Source of the DNA: Aerobium sp039839275
Lineage (GTDB): Bacteria > Pseudomonadota > Alphaproteobacteria > Rhizobiales > Rhizobiaceae
NCBI RefSeq assembly: GCF_039839275.1
Contig: NZ_JBDOQP010000001.1
Coordinates: 1,178,001 to 1,242,000 of the forward strand
DNA length: 64,000 nt
Direction of reading: 5' to 3'
Positions 54,118 through 63,236 of this stretch are shown here, in pieces. Made by a program: the position numbers and the translations under genes. Position 1 is the stretch's first letter, and each line of letters starts with the position of its first letter. The notes beneath the pieces were generated by a model. The model was not told the origin of the DNA. It saw only the letters and a list, made by a program, of their open reading frames with translations, and made no database searches.

Positions 54118-54957
54118 ATGACACGTCGATGGCAACCTTACCTTGTGTTGCAGGCCTGCCTGATCCTCGCCCTGGCGAGCGGCGCGCCCCGGACGGCCAG
54201 CGCCGAAATCGTTGACGTGGAACTGATCCTCGCCGTGGATGTCTCGCTTTCGATGTCGCCGCAGGAACTGGCGACCCAGCGTGACGGCTACGCGGCGGCA
54301 TTGAAGAGCGAGCCTGTCGTTCAGGCGATCCTTGACGGCGTCCATGGCAAGATCGCCATCGCCTATGTCGAATGGGCCGGCAGCGGGGTCCAGAAGGTCA
54401 TCGTTCCTTGGACGATCATAGACAGTGCTACGGCGGCGCAGGCGGTCGCCGAGCAACTGACCCTCCATCCACCGAGCAGTGCCCGTCGCACATCGATCGC
54501 CGCAGCACTTACTTTCGCCGCAGACATGTTCGCGGAAAGCCCGCATCGCGGCATGAAGAGGGTGGTCGACGTGTCAGGCGACGGTCCCAACAATCAGGGT
54601 GGGCTCGTGATCCCGGCGCGAGACGTGCTGGTGGAGCAGGGCATCACCGTCAACGGATTGCCGTTGATGACGCAGGGCGGATATTCCAGCGTCTACGACC
54701 TGCCCGACCTCGACCGTTACTACCAGCATTGCGTGATTGGTGGCCCCGGCGCATTCATGATTCCCGTAAACGACTGGTCCCAGTTCCCCGAGGCGGTTCG
54801 GCGCAAACTCGTGCTTGAACTCGCCCGCAATCCCCGGCCGCAACACGCAGCGGAGCATGTCGTGCCGATTCAGTTCTCCCCGCCGGCCGCCGATACGGAT
54901 TGTGAGATCGGCGAAAAGATGTGGCGCAATCGATCCTGGATGTGGGACAACCGCTAG
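54118..54957 (+). CDS. DUF1194 domain protein, VWA-like, secreted
   Basis: A 279-residue periplasmic protein with a signal peptide (ends near TASAEIVD, residue 29). The DUF1194 domain has a MIDAS-like metal site: DVSLSMS (residues about 41-47) and the later DVSGDGPNNQGG. This resembles von Willebrand factor A folds, which mediate protein binding. The partner is unknown. ATG 54118 follows the terminator of the previous gene by 30 bases; no promoter is obvious. Confidence 0.87.
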   Translation: MTRRWQPYLVLQACLILALASGAPRTASAEIVDVELILAVDVSLSMSPQELATQRDGYAAALKSEPVVQAILDGVHGKIAIAYVEWAGSGVQKVIVPWTIIDSATAAQAVAEQLTLHPPSSARRTSIAAALTFAADMFAESPHRGMKRVVDVSGDGPNNQGGLVIPARDVLVEQGITVNGLPLMTQGGYSSVYDLPDLDRYYQHCVIGGPGAFMIPVNDWSQFPEAVRRKLVLELARNPRPQHAAEHVVPIQFSPPAADTDCEIGEKMWRNRSWMWDNR

Positions 54958-55052
54958 GCTGGCTCGGCGTACTGGATTGGAATCTCGGTGAGGCCAAAAA
55001 AGCCTCTGCGTGACGACTGTTCGGACAGTTTTGGCGCAGCGCGGAGGGGGAA

Positions 55053-55946
55053 GTGCGACCAAAGCCACTGCTCAGGAATCTGCTTTACTATTGCATCCAT
55101 AACCTGCGCGCGCTTTTGCTCTCGCCGCCGCGACTGTTCGCGTCGATCATCGGCCTCATCAGCCTTGCGCTGGTCGCCCATGATATAGCGAAGCGCGCTG
55201 GTTGGATGGTCGCGGCAGCGATCATCATCGTGATTGCCGCATTGTTCCTGATGTTGGTAGCGACCGCCTTTCGGCGTTCGCGGGCAACGATCAAGGATCA
55301 TGAACTGTTCTACGAGGCCTACGCGCCGCCCACCCAGGCAGACCAGGCACAGATTGAAAAGGCCGCCGCCTTTTTCGGCTCCAACGCGATCAACCCTGCC
55401 GATGCAGCGGCCGCCAGTGAAAGCGATCCGTTTTCTACCGTCGTGCTGCGCGATGGAATGGGGCAGGCCGTTGGCTTCGCGGACTACTATTGCTTCGACC
55501 GCGATGTGTTTGATCGCTACTGTAACGGTCGCATCAGCGTCACGGACATGTTCGCTGACAACTTCCTGTCTCACCCTGCGGCGAGAACTGCCCCGGTCCT
55601 CTACGTATCGACCATTTTTCGGTACGACTTCATCTCCGACCAGTCGTTTCGTGGGCGCTGCGAAACTGCACTGCTCGCCTGGAGCCTGGCGCGCCTGATA
55701 CGGGAGGTGCAGGAGGTGCCGCCCGAAGGCCTGACGATCTATTCCTATGGAGACAGCCCGGAAGGCAGCGCCACGCTGCGCCACTTCCGCTTCAACGATT
55801 CCGGCCGCACCGACCCAAAGGGCAACCCGCTGCTGGTTCTGGAAAATGTGCGACGAGAGCAGTTGGACACGATGTTGGCGAAATATGGCTTTCTGGGCAA
55901 TCAGTGCAATTTCACCATCAGGAAGCCATATCGACTGCCGGGATAG
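55053..55946 (+). CDS. Membrane-anchored protein of unknown function, possible GNAT-like domain
   Basis: A 297-residue protein I cannot assign. Two hydrophobic helices (about residues 28-45 and 52-72) are followed by a soluble domain. Its strand-helix pattern (VVLRDGMGQAVGFADYYCFD, APVLYVSTIFRYDFISDQSFRGRCETALLAWSLARLI, and a later GSATLRHFRF) resembles a GNAT-type fold, but the acetyl-CoA motif RxxGxG is not clear. GTG 55053 has a very strong ribosome site, GGAGGGGG. It ends six bases before the convergent regulator gene. Confidence 0.75.
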   Translation: MRPKPLLRNLLYYCIHNLRALLLSPPRLFASIIGLISLALVAHDIAKRAGWMVAAAIIIVIAALFLMLVATAFRRSRATIKDHELFYEAYAPPTQADQAQIEKAAAFFGSNAINPADAAAASESDPFSTVVLRDGMGQAVGFADYYCFDRDVFDRYCNGRISVTDMFADNFLSHPAARTAPVLYVSTIFRYDFISDQSFRGRCETALLAWSLARLIREVQEVPPEGLTIYSYGDSPEGSATLRHFRFNDSGRTDPKGNPLLVLENVRREQLDTMLAKYGFLGNQCNFTIRKPYRLPG

Positions 55947-55951
55947 CGGCG

Positions 55952-56950
55952 CTATGCCGCCATGGGCTGCTTGCGGTCGACGCGCTCCTGCTGCGGCGAC
56001 CGCGCGTAAAGCTCGCGATAACATTTGGAGAAATGCGACGCGGACACGAAGCCGCAGGCGACGGCGACCTCGACGACGGGCAATGTCGACTGGATCAACA
56101 GGTGTCGGGCGCGATCGAGCCTGATCTCGAGGTAATAGCGTGCCGGCGACCGTCCCATCTCCTGGCGGAAAAGCCGTTCTATCTGGCGACGCGAAAGGCC
56201 GACATGATCGGCGATCTCGATCAGCGACAGGGGCTCGGCGAGATGCGCTTCCATCAGTTCGATGATGGTGAGAACCTTTGAGTTCTGGACGCCCAGACGC
56301 GCACGCAGTGGCAGGCGCTGGCGATCTGTCGGGCTGCGGACCCGGTCGGTCAGTACCTGCTCGCAGACGCGGTTGACGATGTTGTCGTCGAAGTCGTCGC
56401 CGATGAGCTTCAGCATCATGTCGAGAGCCGCAGTGCCGCCGGCACACGTGTAGATGTTCGCGTCGACCTCGAAGAGATCGGCATAGACATTGGCCTTGGG
56501 AAAGGCCTCCGCGAAGCCGGGCAGGTTTTCCCAATGAATGGCACAGCGTCGACCCGACAGAAGCCCGGCCTGGGCGAGCACATGCGCGCCGGTGCACAGG
56601 CCGCCGATCGCCACGCCGCGGTTGTACTCCTCCCGCAGCCAGGCGAAGACGGTCCTTTGGTTGTACTTCTCGATGTTGAGCCCCGAGCAGACGATCACCA
56701 TCGACGGGCGATCGGGTCCCGCCATCTTGCGTCGTTCGTCTTCCAATGACGTGTCGACCGCGCATTCCACCCCGTTCGACCCACGCACGGGCCGGCCATC
56801 GGCGCTTGCCAGCCGCCAACGATAGGCATCGTAGCCGAGCATGCGATTTGCCGAGCGCAGCGGTTCGAGCGCGGTCGCAAAGGCGATCATCGTAAAGTCG
56901 GGAACGAGGAAGAAGACGATCGAGCGTTTGACGGGCTTTTGGGGGGTCAC
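55952..56950 (-). CDS. GlxA/GbdR-like AraC-family transcriptional regulator
   Basis: A 332-residue regulator. A DJ-1/PfpI-like ligand-binding half (IVFFLVPDFTMIAFATALEPLRSANRML, VCSGLNIEKY, GLCTGAHVLAQAGLL) is joined to an AraC-type double HTH (SLIEIADHVGLSRRQIERLFRQEMGRSPARYYLEIRL). This is the GlxA family, which includes GbdR, the activator of glycine-betaine and dimethylglycine breakdown in Pseudomonas. The start is GTG 56950 with GGAGG five bases upstream; the ATG at 56989 lacks a ribosome site. Its place 2 kb from the dimethylglycine dehydrogenase-like gene supports control of that pathway, which is inference. Confidence 0.85.
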   Translation of the reverse strand: MTPQKPVKRSIVFFLVPDFTMIAFATALEPLRSANRMLGYDAYRWRLASADGRPVRGSNGVECAVDTSLEDERRKMAGPDRPSMVIVCSGLNIEKYNQRTVFAWLREEYNRGVAIGGLCTGAHVLAQAGLLSGRRCAIHWENLPGFAEAFPKANVYADLFEVDANIYTCAGGTAALDMMLKLIGDDFDDNIVNRVCEQVLTDRVRSPTDRQRLPLRARLGVQNSKVLTIIELMEAHLAEPLSLIEIADHVGLSRRQIERLFRQEMGRSPARYYLEIRLDRARHLLIQSTLPVVEVAVACGFVSASHFSKCYRELYARSPQQERVDRKQPMAA

Positions 56951-57198
56951 TTGTGCCTCCAGGGTATAAGCGGCCCGCAGACAGGTCATGTCGCGATCAG
57001 GAAACGCTCATCAGGAAAACGCATTGATGTCAACGGTATGTGCGAAAGAAATCTGACAAGTCACAGCGCCAAATCGCCGCCGGGCGATCGGCCGCACGTC
57101 CGGAGCCGGCACCACATTGCCGGCACGGTGAATGCGGCCATTTGTTTTGCACATTCGCGGTGAAAATGGCATCGCTATCATTCGGAACGGGAATCGTC

Positions 57199-58668
57199 AT
57201 GCGCAGCCAAATATTGCAATCCGTCGCGGTCTGCCTGCTTCTTTTTTTCGGGCAAGCAGGTGCGGTTCAAGCTCAGGATGACGGCGGAGGGTTGGCTGAA
57301 GCGCTGAGCCAACTCCTGCGCGGTGGAAACGGATCCGGCGAGCCCGCAAGACGTGTTCCTTTCGGACAGGGAGAGATCCAGCTCTCGTTCGCGCCCCTGG
57401 TGAAGCAGACCGGTCCGGCCGTGGTCAATGTCTACGCTTCGCAGCAGGTTTCGAGCCGTTCACCGTTTTCGGGCGACCCGTTCTTCGAGCGCTTTTTCGG
57501 CCGGCAGCAGATGTCGCCGCGCGTGCGTTCCTCGCTTGGATCGGGCGTCATCGTCGATCCTTCGGGCTACGTGGTCACCAACTACCACGTGATCCGCGAT
57601 GCCGACGAAGTGCGTGTGGCAACGCAGGACGGTCGCGAATACACGAGCGAAATACTACTCAAGGATGAGTCGCTCGATCTGGCGGTTTTGCGTATCGAAG
57701 GTCCCGAGCCCTTCCCGAGCGCCCAGCTCGGAGATTCTGACGCGCTCGAGGTCGGCGATCTCGTGCTCGCGATCGGCAACCCGTTCGGGGTCGGCCAGAC
57801 GACCACCAGCGGCATCATCTCGGCGCTGGCGCGCACCCATGTCGGCGTCAATGATTTCGGTTTCTTCATCCAGACCGATGCGGCCATCAATCCGGGCAAC
57901 TCAGGCGGCGCGCTGATCAACATGGTCGGCGAGGTCATCGGCATCAACACCGCCATATTCAGCCAGAGCGGCGGCTCCATCGGCATCGGTTTCGCAATCC
58001 CGTCCAACATCGTGCGCGCCGTCGTCGAGGCCGCGAAAAGTGGTCTCGACTTCTTCGAGCGTCCCTTCGTCGGCGCGACATTCGAGAATGTCACGGCGCA
58101 GATGGCCGAGGCGCTCGGCATGGACCGTCCCGCAGGTGCCTTGATCCAGTCCGTCGTGCCGGAGGGGCCTGCCGCCAATGCCGGCCTGCGGCCCGGCGAT
58201 GTCGTGCTCGCAATGAACGGCTCCCTGATCGAACATCCCGATGCGCTCGGCTATCGACTGGCGACCCAGACCATCGGCAGCGTCTCCACGCTGACCGTGC
58301 TTAGTCAGGGCCGCGAGCGCGAGATCGAGATAGAACTGGTGCGCGCGCCCGAGGGGGAATCGACGGCAGAGGTCACCATAGACGGACGGAGCCCGTTTGC
58401 CGGCGCCAAGGTAGCCGCACTGTCGCCGCGCCTCGCGCAGCAACTCGGCATGCGCGCCGAAACCGGTGGTGTCGCTGTGCTCGATGTGGCGCGCAATTCG
58501 CCGGCGGCAGGCTTCGGCTTGCGCCCGAACGACATCGTGCGCGAGGTCAATGGCGAAGAAATCGACACGCCGGAAAAGTTGCGCGACGTAGCGATGTCCA
58601 ATTCGCGCTGGTGGCGTTTCACCGTCGAGCGCGATGGCCGTCTCATGAACCAGATCCTGCGGTACTGA
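57199..58668 (+). CDS. HtrA/DegP-type periplasmic serine protease
   Basis: A 489-residue Do-family protease. A signal peptide (ends near GAVQAQ) precedes the trypsin-like domain with the catalytic triad His130 (TNYHVI), Asp160 (LDLAVL) and Ser235 (GNSGGAL). Two PDZ domains follow (about residues 300-385 and 405-489). It degrades or refolds misfolded periplasmic proteins. ATG 57199, with GGGA six bases upstream, is preferred to 57166. It leads a rightward run of genes. The upstream 248 bases contain no recognised stress promoter. Confidence 0.92.
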   Translation: MRSQILQSVAVCLLLFFGQAGAVQAQDDGGGLAEALSQLLRGGNGSGEPARRVPFGQGEIQLSFAPLVKQTGPAVVNVYASQQVSSRSPFSGDPFFERFFGRQQMSPRVRSSLGSGVIVDPSGYVVTNYHVIRDADEVRVATQDGREYTSEILLKDESLDLAVLRIEGPEPFPSAQLGDSDALEVGDLVLAIGNPFGVGQTTTSGIISALARTHVGVNDFGFFIQTDAAINPGNSGGALINMVGEVIGINTAIFSQSGGSIGIGFAIPSNIVRAVVEAAKSGLDFFERPFVGATFENVTAQMAEALGMDRPAGALIQSVVPEGPAANAGLRPGDVVLAMNGSLIEHPDALGYRLATQTIGSVSTLTVLSQGREREIEIELVRAPEGESTAEVTIDGRSPFAGAKVAALSPRLAQQLGMRAETGGVAVLDVARNSPAAGFGLRPNDIVREVNGEEIDTPEKLRDVAMSNSRWWRFTVERDGRLMNQILRY

Positions 58669-58676
58669 CGGTCGCG

Positions 58677-59990
58677 ATGGCTGATCTGTTCCAGCCCGAG
58701 TCATCGCCGGCCGAGCAGCCCGGACGGCCGCTTGCCGACCGTCTGCGCCCGACGACGCTCGGGCAGGTGGTCGGGCAGGAACATTTGACCGGAGACGACG
58801 GCGTCCTGACACGCATGATCCGTTCCGGCTCGCTTGGTTCGATGATCTTCTGGGGACCGCCCGGCACGGGCAAAACCACGGTCGCCAGGCTTCTTGCTGG
58901 CGAAACTGGCCTGGCATTCGAGCAAATCTCGGCGATTTTCTCAGGCGTTGCCGATCTCAAGAAGGTATTCGAGACCGCACGGATGCGCCGCGCGAACGCC
59001 CGCCAGACGCTGCTTTTCGTAGACGAGATCCATCGCTTCAATCGCGCGCAGCAGGATTCCTTCCTTCCGGTGATGGAGGACGGCACGGTCATTCTCGTCG
59101 GGGCGACCACGGAAAATCCATCGTTCGAACTGAACGCGGCGCTTCTTTCGCGTGCCCGCGTCTTGACGTTTCGTTCCCTGGAACCCGAAAGCGTCGCGGC
59201 ATTGTTGGAACGCGCCGAGACAGAGGAAGGCAAGGATCTGCCCCTCGACGACGAAGCGCGTGCCGTTCTGGTTCGCATGGCCGATGGCGATGGGCGTGCG
59301 GCCCTGACGCTGGCGGAAGAAGCATGGCGTGCAGCGGGGCCGGGCGAGGTTTTCGATGCCGAGGCGATCCAGCGCATCGTCCAGCGCCGCGCGCCGATAT
59401 ACGACAAGAGCCAGGACGGTCACTACAATCTGATCTCGGCCTTGCACAAGGCGGTTCGCGGATCCGACCCCGATGCCGCGCTCTACTATCTGGCGCGCAT
59501 GTTCGATGCCGGCGAGGACCCGCTCTATCTGGGACGCCGGCTCGTGCGCATGGCGGTCGAAGACATCGGGCTCGCGGATCCGCAAGCGCTGGTCATCACC
59601 AATGCAGCCAAGGACGCGTACGACTACCTCGGCTCGCCCGAGGGGGAACTGGCGCTGGCGCAGGCATGCGTCTATCTGGCGACTGCGCCGAAGTCGAACG
59701 CCGTCTACACCGCGTTCAAGGCGGCGATGCGCACGGCAAAGGAGCACGGCTCGCTGGCTCCGCCGCGGCATATCCTGAACGCGCCCACCAAGCTGATGAA
59801 GCAGGAGGGGTACGGATCGGGCTATCGCTATGACCACGACGAGCCCGACGCGTTCTCCGGCCAGGACTATTTCCCCGAGGCCCTCGGCAGGCAGAAATTC
59901 TATGATCCGCCGGATCGCGGTTTCGAACGCGAGATCAGGAAGCGGCTCGATTGGTGGGCGAAGCTGAGGCGCGAGAGGGAAGGGGGCTAG
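58677..59990 (+). CDS. rarA: RarA/MgsA, replication-associated recombination AAA+ ATPase
   Basis: A 437-residue AAA+ ATPase. Walker A is GPPGTGKT (about residues 62-69), Walker B is LLFVDEIHRFNRAQQD, sensor 1 is GATTENPSFE, and the MgsA C-terminal domain (SALHKAVRGSDPDAALYYLARM, GYRYDHDEPDAFSGQDYFPE) follows. It acts at stalled replication forks alongside single-stranded binding protein. It starts eight bases after the degP-type stop and ends two bases before crcB, so the three are likely one transcript. Confidence 0.94.
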   Translation: MADLFQPESSPAEQPGRPLADRLRPTTLGQVVGQEHLTGDDGVLTRMIRSGSLGSMIFWGPPGTGKTTVARLLAGETGLAFEQISAIFSGVADLKKVFETARMRRANARQTLLFVDEIHRFNRAQQDSFLPVMEDGTVILVGATTENPSFELNAALLSRARVLTFRSLEPESVAALLERAETEEGKDLPLDDEARAVLVRMADGDGRAALTLAEEAWRAAGPGEVFDAEAIQRIVQRRAPIYDKSQDGHYNLISALHKAVRGSDPDAALYYLARMFDAGEDPLYLGRRLVRMAVEDIGLADPQALVITNAAKDAYDYLGSPEGELALAQACVYLATAPKSNAVYTAFKAAMRTAKEHGSLAPPRHILNAPTKLMKQEGYGSGYRYDHDEPDAFSGQDYFPEALGRQKFYDPPDRGFEREIRKRLDWWAKLRREREGG

Positions 59991-59992
59991 CC

Positions 59993-60370
59993 ATGTATCA
60001 TCTCTTGCTCGTGGCCGCGGGTGGCGCGATCGGAGCGAGCCTTCGGCATCTTGCCGGCATGGCCGCCTTCCGGCTGCTGGGACCCGGCTTTCCCTGGGCG
60101 ACTGTCTTCGTCAACGTCGTGGGCTCGTTTGCCATGGGACTGTTCATCGAGATCCTGTCACGCCGCTTCGACGGCTCCAACGAGTTGCGGCTCTTCATTG
60201 CGACCGGGCTGCTTGGCGGGTTCACCACCTTTTCCGCGTTCTCACTCGATTTCGCCGTGCTTTACGAGCGCGGCGCCCTTGGGCAGGCCTTCGGCTATGC
60301 GGCCGGCAGTGTCGTGGTGTCGATTGCCGCGTTGTTCGTCGGATTGTGGGTCGCAAGAAGCATTGCCTGA
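59993..60370 (+). CDS. crcB: Fluoride channel CrcB/Fluc
   Basis: A 125-residue, four-helix membrane protein with the Fluc signatures GGAIGASLRHL, NVVGSFAMGL and GGFTTFSAFSLDF. It forms a dual-topology dimer that lets fluoride out of the cell. ATG 59993 has AAGGGGG upstream and lies two bases after the rarA stop. There is no room for the fluoride riboswitch that often precedes crcB. Confidence 0.93.
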   Translation: MYHLLLVAAGGAIGASLRHLAGMAAFRLLGPGFPWATVFVNVVGSFAMGLFIEILSRRFDGSNELRLFIATGLLGGFTTFSAFSLDFAVLYERGALGQAFGYAAGSVVVSIAALFVGLWVARSIA

Positions 60371-60406
60371 TGCTATCTGGCTGCGGCGAGAGAAAGTACA
60401 TCAAGA

Positions 60407-61393
60407 ATGTCAGGCGTCGAACAGATCAAGGTTGAACCAGGCGAGTCGGGCATGCGCCTCGATCGCTGGTTCAAGATTCACTATCCGGGATTGGGCTTCG
60501 GCCACCTGCAGAAGCTGCTTCGCTCGGGGCAGGTGCGGGTGGACGGCGGGCGCGCCAAGGCGGACACGCGCATCGAGCCCGGCCAGATGGTCCGGGTGCC
60601 GCCGCTTGGCGTCGACCGCAAGGGCGACCAGCCGCTGACGGCGCGCACGATCCGCAACCAGGGCGACGGCGACGTCCTGTCGAAGATGATCCTGTATGAA
60701 GATCCTGCGGTCTTCGTCTTCAACAAGCCTTCTGGACTCGCCGTGCAGGGCGGGTCGGGCGTCTCTCGCCATGTCGACGACATGCTGGAAGCATTCCGCA
60801 ACAAGAAGGGCGAGAAGCCGCGCCTCGTCCACCGCCTCGACCGCGACACCTCCGGTGCGCTCGTTGTCGCCCGCAGCAGGCTGGCCGCGATGAAGCTTGC
60901 GGAGTCTTTTCGCGGGCGTGACGCGCGCAAGACCTACTGGGCACTCGTCAAGGGCGTTCCGAAGAAGCATGAGGATCGAATTTCCACCTGGCTGGTGAAG
61001 GAACAGACGTTCGATGGCGACCGCATGCGCGTTGCCAAGCATGGCGAGGACGGCGCCGACCATGCCATTTCCCACTATCGCGTGGTCGAGCAGGCGGGCC
61101 AAAGGATGTCGTGGCTGGAGATGGAGCCACATACAGGCCGAACGCACCAGCTTCGCGTGCACGCCGCCCATATCGGCTGCCCTATCATCGGCGATCCGAA
61201 ATATTTCGAGGCTGACCAGAACTGGGATTTTCCCGGCGGGCTCCAGAACCGGCTTCACCTGCACGCCAGACGTATCGTGATCCCCAATCCCAATGGCGGA
61301 ATGATCGACGTGACCGCGCCACTGCCTCCGCACATGCGGCAGAGCTGGAACCTGCTGGGCTTCGACGAGCAGAGCGCGGAAGAAGACAAGTGA
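60407..61393 (+). CDS. RluC-type 23S rRNA pseudouridine synthase
   Basis: A 328-residue RluA-family enzyme. An N-terminal S4 RNA-binding domain (MRLDRWFKIHYPGLGFGHLQKLLRSGQVRVDG, residues about 16-48) precedes the catalytic HRLDRDTSG with Asp145. GRTHQLRVHAAHIGCPIIGDPKY follows. RluC modifies three uridines of 23S rRNA. The exact positions cannot be read from sequence, so no symbol is given. It is co-directional with crcB, and its stop overlaps the transporter start (GTGA). Confidence 0.9.
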   Translation: MSGVEQIKVEPGESGMRLDRWFKIHYPGLGFGHLQKLLRSGQVRVDGGRAKADTRIEPGQMVRVPPLGVDRKGDQPLTARTIRNQGDGDVLSKMILYEDPAVFVFNKPSGLAVQGGSGVSRHVDDMLEAFRNKKGEKPRLVHRLDRDTSGALVVARSRLAAMKLAESFRGRDARKTYWALVKGVPKKHEDRISTWLVKEQTFDGDRMRVAKHGEDGADHAISHYRVVEQAGQRMSWLEMEPHTGRTHQLRVHAAHIGCPIIGDPKYFEADQNWDFPGGLQNRLHLHARRIVIPNPNGGMIDVTAPLPPHMRQSWNLLGFDEQSAEEDK

Positions 61394-62310
61394 CAGCGTC
61401 GACGGGCATGGTGCAGGCGCGGCCGGCGATCGACGCCTTCGCGGCCGCCCTAATGGTCCTGCTGACACTGTCATGGGGCCTCAACCAGGTGGCGGTGAAG
61501 CTCGCGAATGTCGGCTACAACCCGGTCTTTTCCGTGCTGCTGCGCTCCGCCGTGGGCGGTGTCCTCGTCTGGATCTGGTGCCGCTACCGCGGCATCGCAT
61601 TGTTCGAGCGCGACGGAACCCTTTTGCCGGGCATCGCGGCGGGCGTTCTGTTCGGGATCGAATTCGCGCTGATCTTCGTCGGGCTCGACTACACGACCGC
61701 GGCGCGCGGCACGCTGATGGTCAACACGATGCCGTTCTGGGTGCTGTTGGGCGCGCACTTCACGCTCGGGGAACGGATTTCGTTGCGAAAATTCTGGGGA
61801 CTGGCACTCGCGTTCGGTGGTGTGGTTCTGGTGTTTTCCGACGAACTCAGCCTGCCTGGCCCCGACGCTCTGCTGGGTGACGTCATGTGCCTGATCGCCG
61901 GCATTCTCTGGGCGTTGACGACGTTGATCATCAAGGGCTCGCGCCTGTCTTCGGCCAGCGCCGAGAAGACGCTGCTCTACCAGCTCGGCGTATCGGCGCT
62001 GTTCCTTGTGCCATTCGTGCCGTTGGCCGGACCCGTGTTGCGCGACGTCAATGCAATGGCGACGTGGTCGCTCGTCTTCCAGTCGGTCTACATCGTCGCG
62101 GTGACCTATGTGCTATGGTTCTGGCTGATGCGCCGCTATCCGGCTGCCGGCTTGTCCAGTTTTGCCTTTCTGACGCCTGCTTTCGGTGTTCTCAGTGGCG
62201 GCCTGCTGTTGAACGAGCCGCTATCAATGCGCATCTTCGTGGCGCTGGCCCTCATCGCTATCGGGCTGGCGGTGGTCAACAGGCCCGTACGGCGCACATT
62301 GCCGGGCTGA
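61390..62310 (+). CDS. EamA/DMT-family transporter
   Basis: A 306-residue protein with ten hydrophobic helices in two EamA repeats (LLTLSWGLNQVAVKLANVGYNPVFSVLLRSAVGG and DVMCLIAGILWALTTLIIKGSRL). DMT carriers export metabolites or amino acids; the substrate is unknown. The GTG at 61390 overlaps the RluC-type stop by four bases. ATG 61408 is an alternative start that would lose the coupling. Confidence 0.87.
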   Translation: MTASTGMVQARPAIDAFAAALMVLLTLSWGLNQVAVKLANVGYNPVFSVLLRSAVGGVLVWIWCRYRGIALFERDGTLLPGIAAGVLFGIEFALIFVGLDYTTAARGTLMVNTMPFWVLLGAHFTLGERISLRKFWGLALAFGGVVLVFSDELSLPGPDALLGDVMCLIAGILWALTTLIIKGSRLSSASAEKTLLYQLGVSALFLVPFVPLAGPVLRDVNAMATWSLVFQSVYIVAVTYVLWFWLMRRYPAAGLSSFAFLTPAFGVLSGGLLLNEPLSMRIFVALALIAIGLAVVNRPVRRTLPG

Positions 62311-62339
62311 CCGGAATACGACAAACCCAGGACCAGACG

Positions 62340-63137
62340 ATGCGCGACCTCCTCAACGATCTCGAAGCGGGCCACTTCCTATCCGATCCGGATCCCGTTC
62401 GCAGGGCGCAGATCCAGATGCGCCAGCCACTCCCGAAGCGCTTCTACAAGGCCGCAACGGTGGCCGAGACACCCGAGGGCCACTCCGTGCAACTGGACGG
62501 CAAGCCGATACGCACGCCGGGCAGGGCACAGCTCCTGCTGCCGACAGGCGCTGCGGCAGCGCTCGTCGCAGGCGAATTCGAAGCCCAGAAAGACACGATC
62601 GATCCGGTCACGATGCCCGTCCTTCGACTGGCCAACACCGCCATCGACGGCGTTGCGAGCGATATGCAGGCCGTACTCGAAGACGTGATGCGGTTTTCGT
62701 CGTCGGACATGCTCTGCTATCGCGCGGATTCGCCGGATGCCCTCGTCTCGCGTCAGGCAGAAGCGTGGGACCCGGTGCTCGACTGGGCGCACGCGACGCT
62801 CGGCGCGCGATTCTTCCTTGCCGAAGGCGTCATGCATGTCGAGCAGCCGCGCGAGGCGATCGCGGCCGTCGGCCTCTGGCTGCGGCAGCGGGAAGAACCG
62901 TTCCGCCTGTCTGCCATCCATCTCATGACGACGCTGACGGGGTCGGCGTTGATCGCATTGGCGACGGAAGCGCGGGCAATCGATCCCGATACCGCGTGGA
63001 CGGCCGCCCATGTCGATGAGGACTGGACGATCGAGCACTGGGGCGAAGACGCCGAAGCAAGCCTGCGCCGCGCGTTGCGGCGGCGAGACTTCGACGCCGC
63101 GGTGGCACTCGCCCGTTCAGTGGACGCAACGGCCTGA
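62340..63137 (+). CDS. ATP12 family F1-ATPase assembly chaperone
   Basis: A 265-residue ATP12 homologue. Features are PKRFYKAATVAETPEGHSVQLDGKPIRTPGRAQLLLPT, EFEAQKDTIDPVTMPVLRLANTAIDGV and LTGSALIALATEARAIDPDTAW. In mitochondria Atp12 binds the F1 alpha subunit before assembly; among bacteria the protein is confined to alphaproteobacteria, where it likely has the same role. It starts 29 bases after the EamA gene and ends ahead of a strong bidirectional terminator. Confidence 0.93.
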   Translation: MRDLLNDLEAGHFLSDPDPVRRAQIQMRQPLPKRFYKAATVAETPEGHSVQLDGKPIRTPGRAQLLLPTGAAAALVAGEFEAQKDTIDPVTMPVLRLANTAIDGVASDMQAVLEDVMRFSSSDMLCYRADSPDALVSRQAEAWDPVLDWAHATLGARFFLAEGVMHVEQPREAIAAVGLWLRQREEPFRLSAIHLMTTLTGSALIALATEARAIDPDTAWTAAHVDEDWTIEHWGEDAEASLRRALRRRDFDAAVALARSVDATA

Positions 63138-63182
63138 GGCCTAATAGAATAGACCTCACGCACTGAGTGAAACCAGCAAAGA

Positions 63183-63210
63183 AGGGCCGGCGCGTTTCCG
63201 CGCCGGCCCT
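63183..63210. terminator. Bidirectional terminator between ATP12 and glnA
   Basis: A perfect 12-bp stem (AGGGCCGGCGCG with its complement) around a TTTC loop lies between the converging genes. The minus-strand side is followed by TCTTTG and the plus side by ATTTCATTT, so it may serve both. Confidence 0.85.
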
Positions 63211-63236
63211 ATTTCATTTCGATCGTCTCGGAAGGA

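Noticed and set aside
59940..59992. Fluoride riboswitch ahead of crcB
   Set aside because: Only two bases separate rarA from crcB, and no riboswitch-like fold is apparent at the end of rarA.
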